Notes under the pieces: generated by a model | Databases searched by the model: none | What the model was told of the DNA's origin: nothing | The model's input: the letters and a program-made list of their open reading frames with translations, nothing else | Part shown: in pieces, positions 17,474-28,660 of the stretch | Position numbering within the stretch: the first letter of the stretch is position 1 | How the letters are laid out: every line of letters starts with the position of its first letter | Translations under genes and position numbers: made by a program | Origin: Coenobita brevimanus | Lineage: Eukaryota > Arthropoda > Malacostraca > Decapoda > Coenobitidae | Length of the DNA stretch: 64,000 nucleotides | Assembly: GCA_032717465.1 (NCBI GenBank) | Contig: CM064663.1 | Location: forward strand, 13,809,989 to 13,873,988 | Direction of reading: 5' to 3'

Positions 17474-19072
17474 GGGGAGCGAATTATGAGGTGAAAGAGA
17501 GACAGATTGTCCAGGTGCTTGAGGGTACGAAAGTTGATGTATGCGGAATAACTGAAACGAAATGGATAGGTGAGAAGGTGAGAGAATGGGAGTATGGAAG
17601 GGGTATATGTGCAGGAGTAGGTGAGAATGAGAGGGCAAAAAAAGGAGTATGTATAGTTGTGAGTAAAAGATGGAAGAAGGGCATAACAGAGTATGGATCA
17701 GTTGGGTCAAGGATTGTGTGCTTAAAATTGAAAGTTGGAATACAAATGTGGGCAATTGTGTGTGTGTATGCGCCAACGGAAAATCGTGCAAGCAGAGTGA
17801 GAGAAGACTTCTGGACAAATGTGGATGTGTGCATGGAAAAGTTTGGAAGGAATGAGAGAGTGTTTTTGATCGGTGATATGAATGGTAAAGTAGGGAATGT
17901 GAAGGTGGATGTAATAGTTGGTGAGTGGGGTGTGCCTGCTGAGATAGATGAGAATGGCAGTGCGCTAGTGGACATTTGTGCTGGGAGGGGGTTGGTGATA
18001 GCCAATACCCTCTTCAGGCACAAAATGATGCACAGGTATACATAGAGAGAGATGAGAAGGGTGGGTGGTGAACTGAATGAAAAGAAGGCAATGATTGATT
18101 ATGTGTGTGTGGATGAAAGGATCCGAAAATGTGTAATGGATGCGAAAGGTTACAGAGGTTGGGGGAGTGGACTTTCTGATCAATACTTGGTGGTGGCCAG
18201 AATCAAGGTCCAATTAGGATGGAGAAATAGAAGAAGGGAAGGACGGGAAGAAGGAGTATTTGTAAGGAGAGTGGAAAGGTTACAAGAGAATGAGAAAAAG
18301 GCAAAGTATAAGAGATAAGTCGGGGAACGATTGGGCAAATATGAATTGGAGCAGATGGGAGACGTGGAAGGTTTGAGGAGGATATTTACAGAAGAAATAT
18401 GTGCAGCATGTGATGTGGTGTGTGGGATGAAGAGAAGCTGGAGGGGTGTACTAGGAACAGTGTGGTGGAATGAAGAGGTGATACAGGCTGTGGCACAAAA
18501 GAAGAAAGTATACAATGAATGGATGAGAAATAGGGGCGTGGAAGAAGTTGAGAGGCGGAAGAGAGGGATATATATATAGAAAGAAAGAGAGAGGTGAAAA
18601 GATTAGTAAAAGAGAGTAAGAAGAGAACGGACGAGGAATTTGGAAGGAACATGAGTGTAAAGTGGAGGGACTGTAAGAAAATGTTCTGGAAAGAGGTGAA
18701 AAGAGTAAGACAGGGTGGAAGTGAAGTTAGCAGGGTAGTGAAAGATAAAAACGGTAGATTACTAGTGGAGAAGGGAGAAAAAGTGAGCAGATGGAGAGAA
18801 CAGTTTAAGGAATTGTTGACCATAGAGGATGGAAGTAATGCGAGTATAAGTGGCTGGGGAATGACTGGGAGAAGGAGGGAGGTGAGAAGACAGGAAGAAA
18901 TCAGTAGGATAGAAGTTGTGGAAGCAATGAAAAAAGTTAAATTGGGGAAGCCCCAGGAATTGATGGAGTGTGTGGTGAAATGCTGAAGCACGGGGGAGAG
19001 ATAGTAGTAGAATGGATGTTGAAAATGTGCAGACTGGCCTGGGAGGAAGGTAGAGTCCCGGAGGATGGTAAG
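17473..19072 (+). mobile_element. RTE LINE copy C, truncated at both ends
   Basis: Plus-strand copy of the B family. It begins inside the coding region at the codons for EVKERQIVQVLEG, having lost the 5' UTR and about 60 nt of ORF, and ends near the codons corresponding to PEDWKS, losing the RT palm and 3' end. 5' truncation is ordinary for LINEs; the missing 3' end is not. Its left junction falls exactly after the Gypsy integrase tail. Confidence 0.85.
17484..19060 (+). pseudogene. RTE endonuclease and RT fingers, copy C, broken
   Basis: Endonuclease motifs: GITETKWIGEKVREWEYG, VFLIGDMNGKVGNVKVD and GLSDQYLVVARI, with the catalytic SDH changed to SDQ. Stops or frameshifts fall near 18043, 18316, 18577 and 18945. 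The linker and early RT follow (CKKMFWKEVKRVRQGGSEVS, RRQEEISRIEVVEAMKKVK), ending CRLAWEEGRVPEDGKS. The frame was one polyprotein in copy B. It has no catalytic RT box because the copy stops before it. Confidence 0.8.
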
Positions 19073-19089
19073 TCCCAGAGTAGTTTGCA

Positions 19090-20085
19090 TTCATTTTTCT
19101 TCCCAGATTACCATTTACCTCCTTCTTTTTCCTCTTCACTAGTCTATGTGCTTCTTGCTGTCAGTATACTCGTTATTTCAACTGAACCTCTATACTGTAA
19201 CCACTAACAACTTTAGCCACTTCTTCCTCTTTTCCTTCACCGCTCTCTTAACCTCATCATCCCACCATGCCATATATTTCTTGTTTGTTATTACTCTTCC
19301 CACACCACACACCACTTTAGCATTCCTAACTAAGCAATCCCTATATGCATCCCCCAGGCTGTCCATATCCATTTCATCCCCCGCTTTGGTCCTGTAATCA
19401 TCTGCCATTTCTATGATCCTCAACTTTTCAACTTTCAGTCTTTCTCCGTGACTGCTCCTCTCTCTCTCCTGATCCACATCACTCCTCTCAGCTTGATCTT
19501 GCATACCACAATCGTATGATCTGACAGACCTCCACATCGTCCTCTCACGGCTCTCATATCAGCAACCAGTCCCATCATCGACATCTCTTCGAGTACATAT
19601 TCAATCAGGCTTCTTTCAACACGATCCCCGTTACCTCTATACCACGTATATTTATGTGCATCTCTGTGTTTGAAATACGAGTTACAAATGCAGAACCTCC
19701 TCTACTGACACATATCCTTTAGTCGCTTCCCTTTATCATTTTCTCCTGGTACTCCATAACAACCCATTATGTCATCTTTAGGACCAGTGCCTACTCTTCC
19801 ATTCATATCCCCCATTATTATCACTTTATAGGTCCAGGCCATTTCTCCCACTACTTCATCCAGCTCATAGCAAAACCTGTCTTTCTCTCTCTCACTCCTG
19901 TCCTCACATGGTGCATACACTACAATCACTGCCACTTTCACCTTCTCAAACTGAACTTGACATACATACACCTCGAGCTGACACATTAGTAGTCTCTCAT
20001 TCCACTCTGCCACAGCCCATTCATCAACAAAGCAACTCCTTCCTTACATCTTCCTCGCCCATTCATTCCCAATCTTACACATTTC
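19090..20085 (-). mobile_element. RTE-type LINE fragment, endonuclease and linker, other subfamily
   Basis: Minus-strand fragment facing copy C tail-to-tail. 19702-20013 encodes VAVIVVYAPCEDRSEREKD and VIIMGDMNGRVGTGPKDD. About 19480-19690 encodes a YTWYRGNGDRVERSL-type segment and GLSDHTIVVCKIKL after a stop at 19702. 19190-19537 encodes a KYMAWWDDEVKRAVKEKRKK linker with frame changes. It resembles copy A more than copy B. The RT is absent, and it starts directly at a (TA)n tract. Confidence 0.75.
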
Positions 20086-20090
20086 AAATA

Positions 20091-20092
<2 letters not shown>

Positions 20093-20146
<54 letters not shown>
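20093..20146. repeat. (TA)n microsatellite
   Basis: Perfect TA dinucleotide tract of about 54 bp followed by a short (CA)n. It lies exactly at the 5' edge of the minus-strand LINE fragment. Confidence 0.95.
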
Positions 20147-21134
<988 letters not shown>

Positions 21135-21717
21135 TTACGTTTAAGTACTTGGGTAGTATGATGAGTAAGGATGGAAGTTTAGAGTGTGAAGTGCTTGAAA
21201 ACGTGCAACAGGGAAGAAAGGTTGATGGTTGGGGAGCATGGAAGTAAAATAAAAAAAACTACTACATGACAGTATTGTGATACCAACTCTAACGTATGGA
21301 AATCTTGGACCTTCTTGGAGGGACAGAAGTCGTGAGTGAGAGCAGTGGAAATGAGTTATTTGAGAGGAACATGTGGAGTCACATGGAGAGACAGACTGAC
21401 AAATGAGGAAGTGAAGGAGCATTGTGATGTGGATATGGATGTGATAGGAAGGATTAGGAGAAACACACTGAGGTGGTTTGGACATATGGAGAGGATGGAG
21501 AGCGAGAGAATGAAGAGGAGAGTGTGAGTGAGGCGGAGGGGGGAGAGGGAGGGTAAGGCCAAGGATGAGATGGAGGGATGGAGTGGAGAGGTATATGAGA
21601 GAGGGGGGTGTGAGCTGGGAGCAAGGCAATGAAATGGTGGGGGACAGGGCAACATGGAGGCTATTTGTTTGTGGCCACCCCTTACGGTATTAAGGCGTGT
21701 GGCAATAGAGAGATAGA
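21135..21717 (+). mobile_element. RTE LINE 3' end, B-family relative
   Basis: A 5'-truncated tail. It begins at the codons for a FKYLGSMMSKDGS-like motif, continues with RVRAVEMSYLRGTCGVTWRD and LRWFGHMERMESERM, and ends with the 3' terminus TAAGGCGTGTGGCAATAGAG followed by AGATAGATAG. Several frameshifts are present. The terminus differs from copies B and D at several bases, so it is an older or separate subfamily. Confidence 0.8.
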
Positions 21718-21719
21718 TA

Positions 21720-21734
21720 GAACAGTATTATTAT

Positions 21735-21773
<39 letters not shown>

Positions 21774-21807
21774 ATTATTAGAATTATTATTATTATTATT
21801 AGAATTA

Positions 21808-21848
<41 letters not shown>

Positions 21849-21849
21849 T
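21720..21849. repeat. (ATT)n microsatellite, imperfect
   Basis: Trinucleotide ATT/TTA repeats with several GAATTA interruptions, directly after the AGAT tail of the LINE 3' end. Confidence 0.9.
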
Positions 21850-24620
21850 CCATTACTATTTTTCTATGGGAAGGGAAACTGATCTATGGGAATATAGATC
21901 TCTTGTGGAGACAATTACTAAAAGAATTTCACCCCTGAAGGAAGAAAAGTCTTTTCAGGAATATAAAAATGTGGAAAAAAAATGTCTCCACAGATCAGAA
22001 ATAGTTCCCTGTAGTAAACTGGTCATGAAATCAAGTAATTCCATTACGAAAAGTAGTCGAGACTGATCTGGTATAAGGGAAACATAAGTTCAGGGGAAGG
22101 TATAAGTACCATGTAGAAAACGGGTTAGTGGCAAAAAGTAGGTGTGGGTAAGAGGCAGATAATTGGGCCATGAGGGAAAAAAAGCTCCTGAGGAAACAGG
22201 CCAGTGGGGGAAAAGGATCCAATGAACAGGTTCACAAGGGAAATTAGGTACATGTTGGTTGAGTCCAAGAAGGTATAGTGTGAGACCGACTCATATGTGA
22301 GTGAAAATTACTTGATTATCATGTAATAATTACCATATATGCATATAGGTATATGTGTGCACTAAATGTGTGTGCGTATTTTAAGCAACTGTACCTGCAA
22401 GAGGTGTAAGCAAAGAGCTCCTTGCATCACAGGTGGCATGAAAGAAGATGACCAACAGCAGACCAAGCTTCATCATCCTTAGGGCCAATATCTGTGAGGG
22501 CAATCAGCCTTTTAGCAATGTAGAAAGTTCATGTATCTGTCATGCAAGAATCCTTTCCTCATCAGTAGATAAGGGTCTGGAGCCACGATACTAAGTACAG
22601 GCATTTAAGGTAAGGGTAATAAACCACGATAAGCTCAAGAGACATCGTTTTAGCAATGACCTCGAAACAACCCTCAGACTGAAACCCCTATGGTTCTTGT
22701 CCAAAACGCAATAGGACAGAATGCGTCGATTTCGTTTAGTAGGTACCACCCATTATGGTATATGTTTCCCTAGATTAGAAGAAACCATTTGGCTTGTCAC
22801 TCGCGTAGAGTCACCACAAAGATGCATTACGTGGAGGAAATGGATGTTGGCCACGCCCACCTACCATATAGTTCGTAAAAAATACATATCACATTTGAAA
22901 TGTAATAACAAACATTTCAAAGGGCCCCCAAATGTATATTAGTGTACGGCTGTTGTATAAGTAAAGATTCATATCCATGTAATGCACTTCTATAATAAGT
23001 TAATAATTGCTTTTTCTTCTAGTTGCTGTGACATATATAAATACTGGCTTTGAAGCCGAAGACGAAATCCCTATTTATGCCAAGAAAGATATTCACCAAA
23101 ACATTGACAAAACCAACAAACACGTGTCCAATCACCTCCATACTCTTACCCTCTTACCCCATCTCTGCCCTTTCCTTGCTCAATGCAGGTGTTGGCAAGA
23201 CAGGTCATCGACCTAACACCAGATCACATTTGGGGAAGATGTGAAGTGGGATGGGTAATCATGATAAATGCGAACACCCCTCTGGCCCCTGACATAAAAA
23301 GCCTTTTCACATTCATCTTCAAAACTGTGTTATGACAAGGTTGGGGAGTTTGCGATTAGTTAGCTCATACCAAAATGATGGAAAGAGGTAATAAAACAAC
23401 ATAGTTTCTATTTTGTAAAGTTTAATGCTTGACAGGACCATATACACTGAGGATCACGGACTACAGCTCGCAGGCTAGATATAGTACTGGACATTTCATC
23501 TGGCAGGATCATTTTTTTTTTTTACTTTCCCTTTTTTTATGTGGACAACGTGTGTAAAAGATAAATTTTTCAGAGCCTGACTTGACACAAGGCATGTGCA
23601 TGGTAAGGGGTCCTAGAGCCAAGTCATCACATTGATGGATCGCATAGCACACAAGAGACATAAAGTGGGCACACATTAATTTTCACCTTTTCACATTATA
23701 TCACCCATATTTTATTTTTATTTTTTCACTGTCATTCACTTGCAGTGATTTAATTCTCTTTTACTTTGTCTGCCAAGATCACAAACGAACCTAAGAAATA
23801 ACCTTGTGATAGAGAGCACAAGGGAGGTGCACCGCGCTACCTCTGGTGATGAGTGGACGCCTGCTGCCCTCCTCAGCCAGTAGTGGGTTGGAGCACATTG
23901 TGCAGGCGTCTCCTAACTGGTATGGAGTAGCGTGACAGCGAGGGAAACCGTAAGCGTCACTTCTATGAGGGTATGGAGTGCAGTGTTATTTTTCTTGGTT
24001 ATTGCCTGGGAAGACGCTTACTGCTATGCATGGGGCATCCTCCAGGGCGTGATTTATGTATGTTATGATGAAGGACGTCCCTGAACTTCACCGACCACCT
24101 CTCTGTTCAAGTGAGAGTGAGTGTGTGTATGGAAAAATGACAGGGATGCTACTATTTCCCGAAGACCGTGTGTTCACGGATCACTTACCAAGTCTTCTTC
24201 TGCCATTATTTCACGGGTGTTGCTAGACTCTACTAGTAGACTCTCTGCTAAGCTGAGAGTGCCCTCACTGAAAAAGGGGGCACTCGAATCTGCACAGAAC
24301 AATGTCTCTCTCGAGTCTGCACGTAAATGAAACTTCCGGGCACTGTTTAAGCGCTGCAACTGGGCATAGATGATGATGGACAGTATGTATCCTACAGGCT
24401 GGGATTGTGAGAGGAGCAAACCTGAAGTCTTCTTTCTCGTTTTTTGCAAGCGGCTTTGGGGATGGCAATAGGGACACCGCCAGTCCATCCTAGGCAATGA
24501 TAGTGCATGCTGGGAACAGTGTATAAATTTAAAACAGTCCCCACCCTGCTTTTCGTCTGCACCAAACTCGACAGAAATTCGAAAGCGCTCACAGAGCACA
24601 TATCTTCAACAATGCCATTG
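21850..24620. other. No gene recognised
   Basis: About 2.8 kb without a recognisable protein, repeat family or RNA. Short open frames here (for example 24174-24599 on the minus strand, 141 codons) show no motif. A G+C-richer patch at about 23800-24330 includes an imperfect palindrome around ACTCTACTAGTAGACTCTCT (24229-24248). I see no supported promoter. Confidence 0.3.
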
Positions 24621-24639
24621 CCATTAAAAAGGATCCGGA

Positions 24640-25195
24640 TCCTATATCCACGGATCTGGATCCGAATTTGTCACAAAATTAAATCGGTTCTTCCTTGGTT
24701 CATAGCCCACCTTTACACAAAATTTCACTGAAAATCATTTAGAACTTTTGGAGATACTTCGTATTGTGCGGGATACTCCGGATCCGGATTCAGATCCGCC
24801 CCTAATTCAACAATTTCTTCCTTGGCCAATGGCCCATCCATCCACTAAATTTCATCAAAATTCGTTCACAAGTTTCTGAGTAATCCTGGATCCTGGTCCG
24901 TGGATACAGGATCCGGATACGACCCCAACTTTAATCAAATCTTTCTTGGTCCTTGGCGCACCTTTCCACAAAATTTAATTGAAATTCATCGAGAACTTTT
25001 TGAGAATTTTGTATGGGATACTCTGGATCCATATCTGGCACAAAATTTAATCATTTTTTCCTTCGCCCATGGCTCACAGTTCCACAAAAATTCGTCAAAA
25101 TCTATTCATAACTTTCAGAGTAACCCTGCTAAGAGACTGGCAGACCGACCGACAAACAACCCAATGCAGGGTAAAACATCACCTCCTTGGTGAAG
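24640..25195 (+). repeat. Divergent tandem repeat, four units of about 115-133 bp
   Basis: Units start at about 24646, 24779, 24901 and 25030. Each contains TTCCTTGG or a variant, a CACAAAATTT or CACTAAATTT block, a TTCAT-AACTTT block and a GGATCC-type end. Units 1 and 3 share a GAGAATTTTGTATGGGATAC-type ending, and units 2 and 4 share TTTCTGAGTAATCCTG-type endings, so the real period may be a dimer of about 255 bp. The array ends in ACCGACCGACAAACAACCCA and CACCTCCTTGGTGAAGGTAA. This motif looks familiar from invertebrate repeats but I cannot name it. Confidence 0.7.
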
Positions 25196-25389
25196 GTAAT
25201 GACAGGACCTGGGACTCTGCTAGTAAAGGGCCTCTCTATTCTGCTCAGAAACAGAGGAAAGTAATCCAGAGGGATTGGTGGAGTTCGACAATGTTCATAG
25301 CCTATCCTCCATGAAATTCGGCAGAGGATAGAACCCACTATAGAAATATAATGCATAAAAATTCAATATTATTCAGAGCTTCTCTGTTA

Positions 25390-26530
25390 GGGGTTGGTGA
25401 GGCACTCTGTGTCCAGAGGCAGTGGGTTAGGGCTTATGCTTTGCAGCACTCTGGTACTAGGACCAGATTTCTCACAGTCAAGGCTGAAATCGCTAACTAC
25501 GTTTAGAACTTTGGTTGCAGGTCAGGGAAACAGGTGTATGAGTGTCAACTTCATCCAGTCTTCCGCTATCCCATTAGGGCCACTTGTCGAGATACATTGC
25601 ATTTTGGATAGGTGGAGCAGTAACTGCATTGTGTCTCTGGTGACAAAGACGTCTACATGCATGTAGCCATACCTGAGAAACAGTGAGTTGATTATAACCC
25701 TCCAGACAGTCCATTCAACTGAGGCTACCTTAAACCTGGAGTGTGCATTGGCCCTCTGGTTCTTCTCCTCAGAAAATTCTCAGTTGACAGGTACCAACGG
25801 CAATGGTGAGTTAGCCACTGGATTTGTTCTGTCTGTGCCAGGAAGGGCTCAGACCTTGACATGCCATATCATTTCATGCAATGCACCGCCAGTTGGTTGT
25901 ACCTTTGCATTACCCCTAATTCCCTGATATTTATGTGCTTGATGCTTTCAGTCTATGTCCAAGCCCCCAGTTGTTGGTGCCCCACTCATGACAGAATGCC
26001 CTCCCAAGTCTTAGGCATTGGTTACAATCGTAGGAGTCTGGGGCTGGCAGGGACTGGATGGAGCATGTCTCCTGTGCAACATTCTTACTCCTGGGATCTC
26101 TTTTACCTCCCGTGGTAGGTGGTAGTGGCACAACCTGCCAAGTTCAGTACCCTCAGCAGTGGCTCCCCATGTATTCATACCTTCAGGTTGGCATGAACTG
26201 TCCTAAACAATTTTCCCAAAGGCAACATGCACTGTCCAGGGAAGAACGAACTCATACTTGCCTGGTGTTCTGCTCCAGACCTAACTAGATTACTTGCTTC
26301 ATAGGGGTTAACAAAGATTTTCCATATTGATTTTGAAGCCGAGCTCCCCAGATGACTTGATTACTTAGCTTGACTTTTCTGGACACTCCTCCTCGGTGGC
26401 TGCTGTGAGAAGCCAGTCGTTGAGAAACATTAATACATTGATCCCCTCTTTCACCATATGATGCACCAGTACCTTTGTTAGTCTGATGAAGACATGACGA
26501 GCTAGGCAAAGACCAACAGGCCAGCATGTT
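25390..26530 (-). mobile_element. DIRS-like retrotransposon, RT palm and RNase H, decayed
   Basis: The minus-strand frames, read in order, give LARHVFIRLTKVLVHHMVKE and GINVLMFLNDWLLTAATEEE at about 26520-26390. This is the DIRS-type palm where relatives read YLDDW. TIVTNA and HSVMSGAPTTGGLDI at about 26030-25940 resemble the RNase H start (DAS, WGAH). VEWTVWRVIINSLFLRYGYM, HVDVFVTRDTMQ and LTLIHLFP at about 25720-25530 match the RNase H C-terminal block (DLFATR, LYAFPP) of DIRS elements. The palm motif has D-to-N in the catalytic pair. The tyrosine recombinase expected downstream is not visible before the 25195 tandem array. Confidence 0.6.
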
Positions 26531-28660
26531 GACTGGTGAATAAGTAAGCCTTCTATATCAGTGCTTGTCGTGTGACACTCCTGTGCTAGTGTTAAGTTTT
26601 AAGGAGTAGGGGCCTTTGTGCCCTTTTATCACGCTGAGTGTGTTCAGTGATGAGGCTGGTGCCTTGTCGTCCAGTCTGGGACACTGGACAGCTTGTAGTG
26701 ATGAGGAGAAGGCGATTTCTTTTGCATAATAAAGGTTAGAACAGAGAGCGGGAGGTGTATGGTACGTGGGAAGCGAGTATATGCCTCCCCTAAGTATGCA
26801 TCTATGACCTGGTTGGGAGAAAAGGGAGCCTCCCAGATCACTGTTTCCCTTGCCACTCACTCCGTCGTGATGAATGCCATATTTCTCACATTAATGCAGT
26901 TTGTCACTGTCTGCAATGGAGATTAATAGCAAGCCATTTAAATTATTGTTGAAACTGAGATGCGAGTACCAGCACAGAACCTGAGTAGTTAGATGACAGT
27001 TTCAATGCTCTTCACTGACACTGGGAATTGAATAGGCATTACCCTATGAGGAACTTTGTAAGAGTCAGTCCATTCCTCCAGGCATGGCAGGAAGTTGGCC
27101 AGTGAAAATAAGAGTGTGAACTACTCTGAGAACATTTCCCCTTTCCAAATATCGTGGTTGTCATGTTCCCACTTGGCCCAGGAAAAGGGGAGCATCACCA
27201 TCAATGCTGGTAGTGTTGTCCTCTGAAATTATTAGCTGCATGATGCCGTCTTCTTCAGTGGAAGGTACGGCAGTTACCTCACCACTGTAGGCGTCTGTGA
27301 TGGCTGTGGCATTGGTCGTGAAAGGTCCTGTTCTCACTTGCACCATCGTAAGCCAGATAGGGGAAAACTGGACTTCCATGGATTCCTGCACCATTAAGAC
27401 CCATCGTTGTTCTACGTTCTGGCATTCTAGTAATGATTTGTCCAAATGCTCCGTGCTGCACAAGCAGCTTCCAACCCTTCAGGACTAACTGTCAGTTAAA
27501 GCAGGTGGTCTTCGCTAGGTCTGGCTATCTCGTCATCCTCGTTCCCTTCCCCTTGTGAATGTAAAGGTGTGTAGTTGTTTAAAGAGGGTTGGGGACTGCT
27601 CCCCTGCTCGACCAGAGAACCCCGTTTGGATTCCCAGTCAAGTGACTGATGAGAATCCGGGAATGAGGAGATGGAGGACAGTGACGAAGGGGGCCTTTGG
27701 GAATACCAGCATCTAGTAAGTGGAAGAATAGAGACATGGGAGTAACGTGAGGTCGATCAGTGAGGTAGGAGAGGATGAATAGTGGTAGGACTCGATCTCC
27801 GCAGTCACCCTCTGCAGCGGGGATTGTTGGTAGTGGTGAGTGAGGTCCTTGCTGTGGTTCAGGAGAGAGTGTAGTGGATGTGTGGGGGGTGTCGTGGCCT
27901 TTGTTCGCCCATCTCTATGCTCTGGATGGTTGAAGTAGCCAGGTGATGAATTTCCTGTTTGATACCCCAGGTGCCCGTGCGTTGTCAGGGGTAGTGCCGT
28001 TTCACCTCCATTTATGGCTACTGTCCTTCCATCTAATTGTGCCTTGTCAGACCGGGCAGAGGTGTTGAAGGATGGAGCTGTACCACTGGACATCCTTCAC
28101 AAGCAGAAACCAAGTTTCATAGCCATCTCACTGTTCTCTCATGTCAGACTGCTTTCTCTGTGGTGAGCTGCTGACTTTTGAGCCCCCTTCTAATGGGCTA
28201 CCAGGCAGGTGTATTCCAGGAGGCTGACCAAGTTGTGAGCAGTAGACAGGGCGTCACACTACGGAAAGCAGGTGCCACAACACTAGAAAATGAAAACATA
28301 GCCCTCCATATATCAGGTGTGAGACATACAAAGCATATGGCCATCCCTACATAGCCTCCCAGAGCATCCTCTGAAGGAGAAGTCTGACCTTGGATGGGGA
28401 ATGTCAGCCTGGGAAGGAGGCATACACAGAATCACAGAATTTAGAAAAAAAGGGCTGCTACCTCCTCCCCTTTCCCCTGTCGCTCTCCACATGGGACTAG
28501 GGGAAGTTCTGCTCAAGGGAACCTCCCTAGCCACAAGCCCCAAAAGCTGAATGAAAACCCCAGGGACAAATATTAGTGGGAGAAGGGCAGGTAGAGGGGG
28601 AAAGAGGATTAAGCAGGAAAGTTCCTTATAGGAAGGCACACAGGTGGTCGCCCACTCCTA
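26531..28660 (-). other. Possible 5' part of the DIRS-like element, unproven
   Basis: This stretch is richer in G+C than its surroundings and has minus-strand frames such as 27161-27463 and 27713-28093. If the DIRS-like element were complete, its gag and RT N-terminus would lie here. I could not align any of it to known motifs with confidence. Confidence 0.25.

Noticed and set aside
19063..19118. Short intron in LINE copy C (GTAAGT to TTCCCAG)
   Set aside because: The interval is about 46 bp and the sequence after it is a different LINE on the other strand, so the match to splice signals is likely chance.
24174..24599. A 141-codon minus-strand gene
   Set aside because: No motif, and composition is consistent with a chance frame in a G+C-richer patch.
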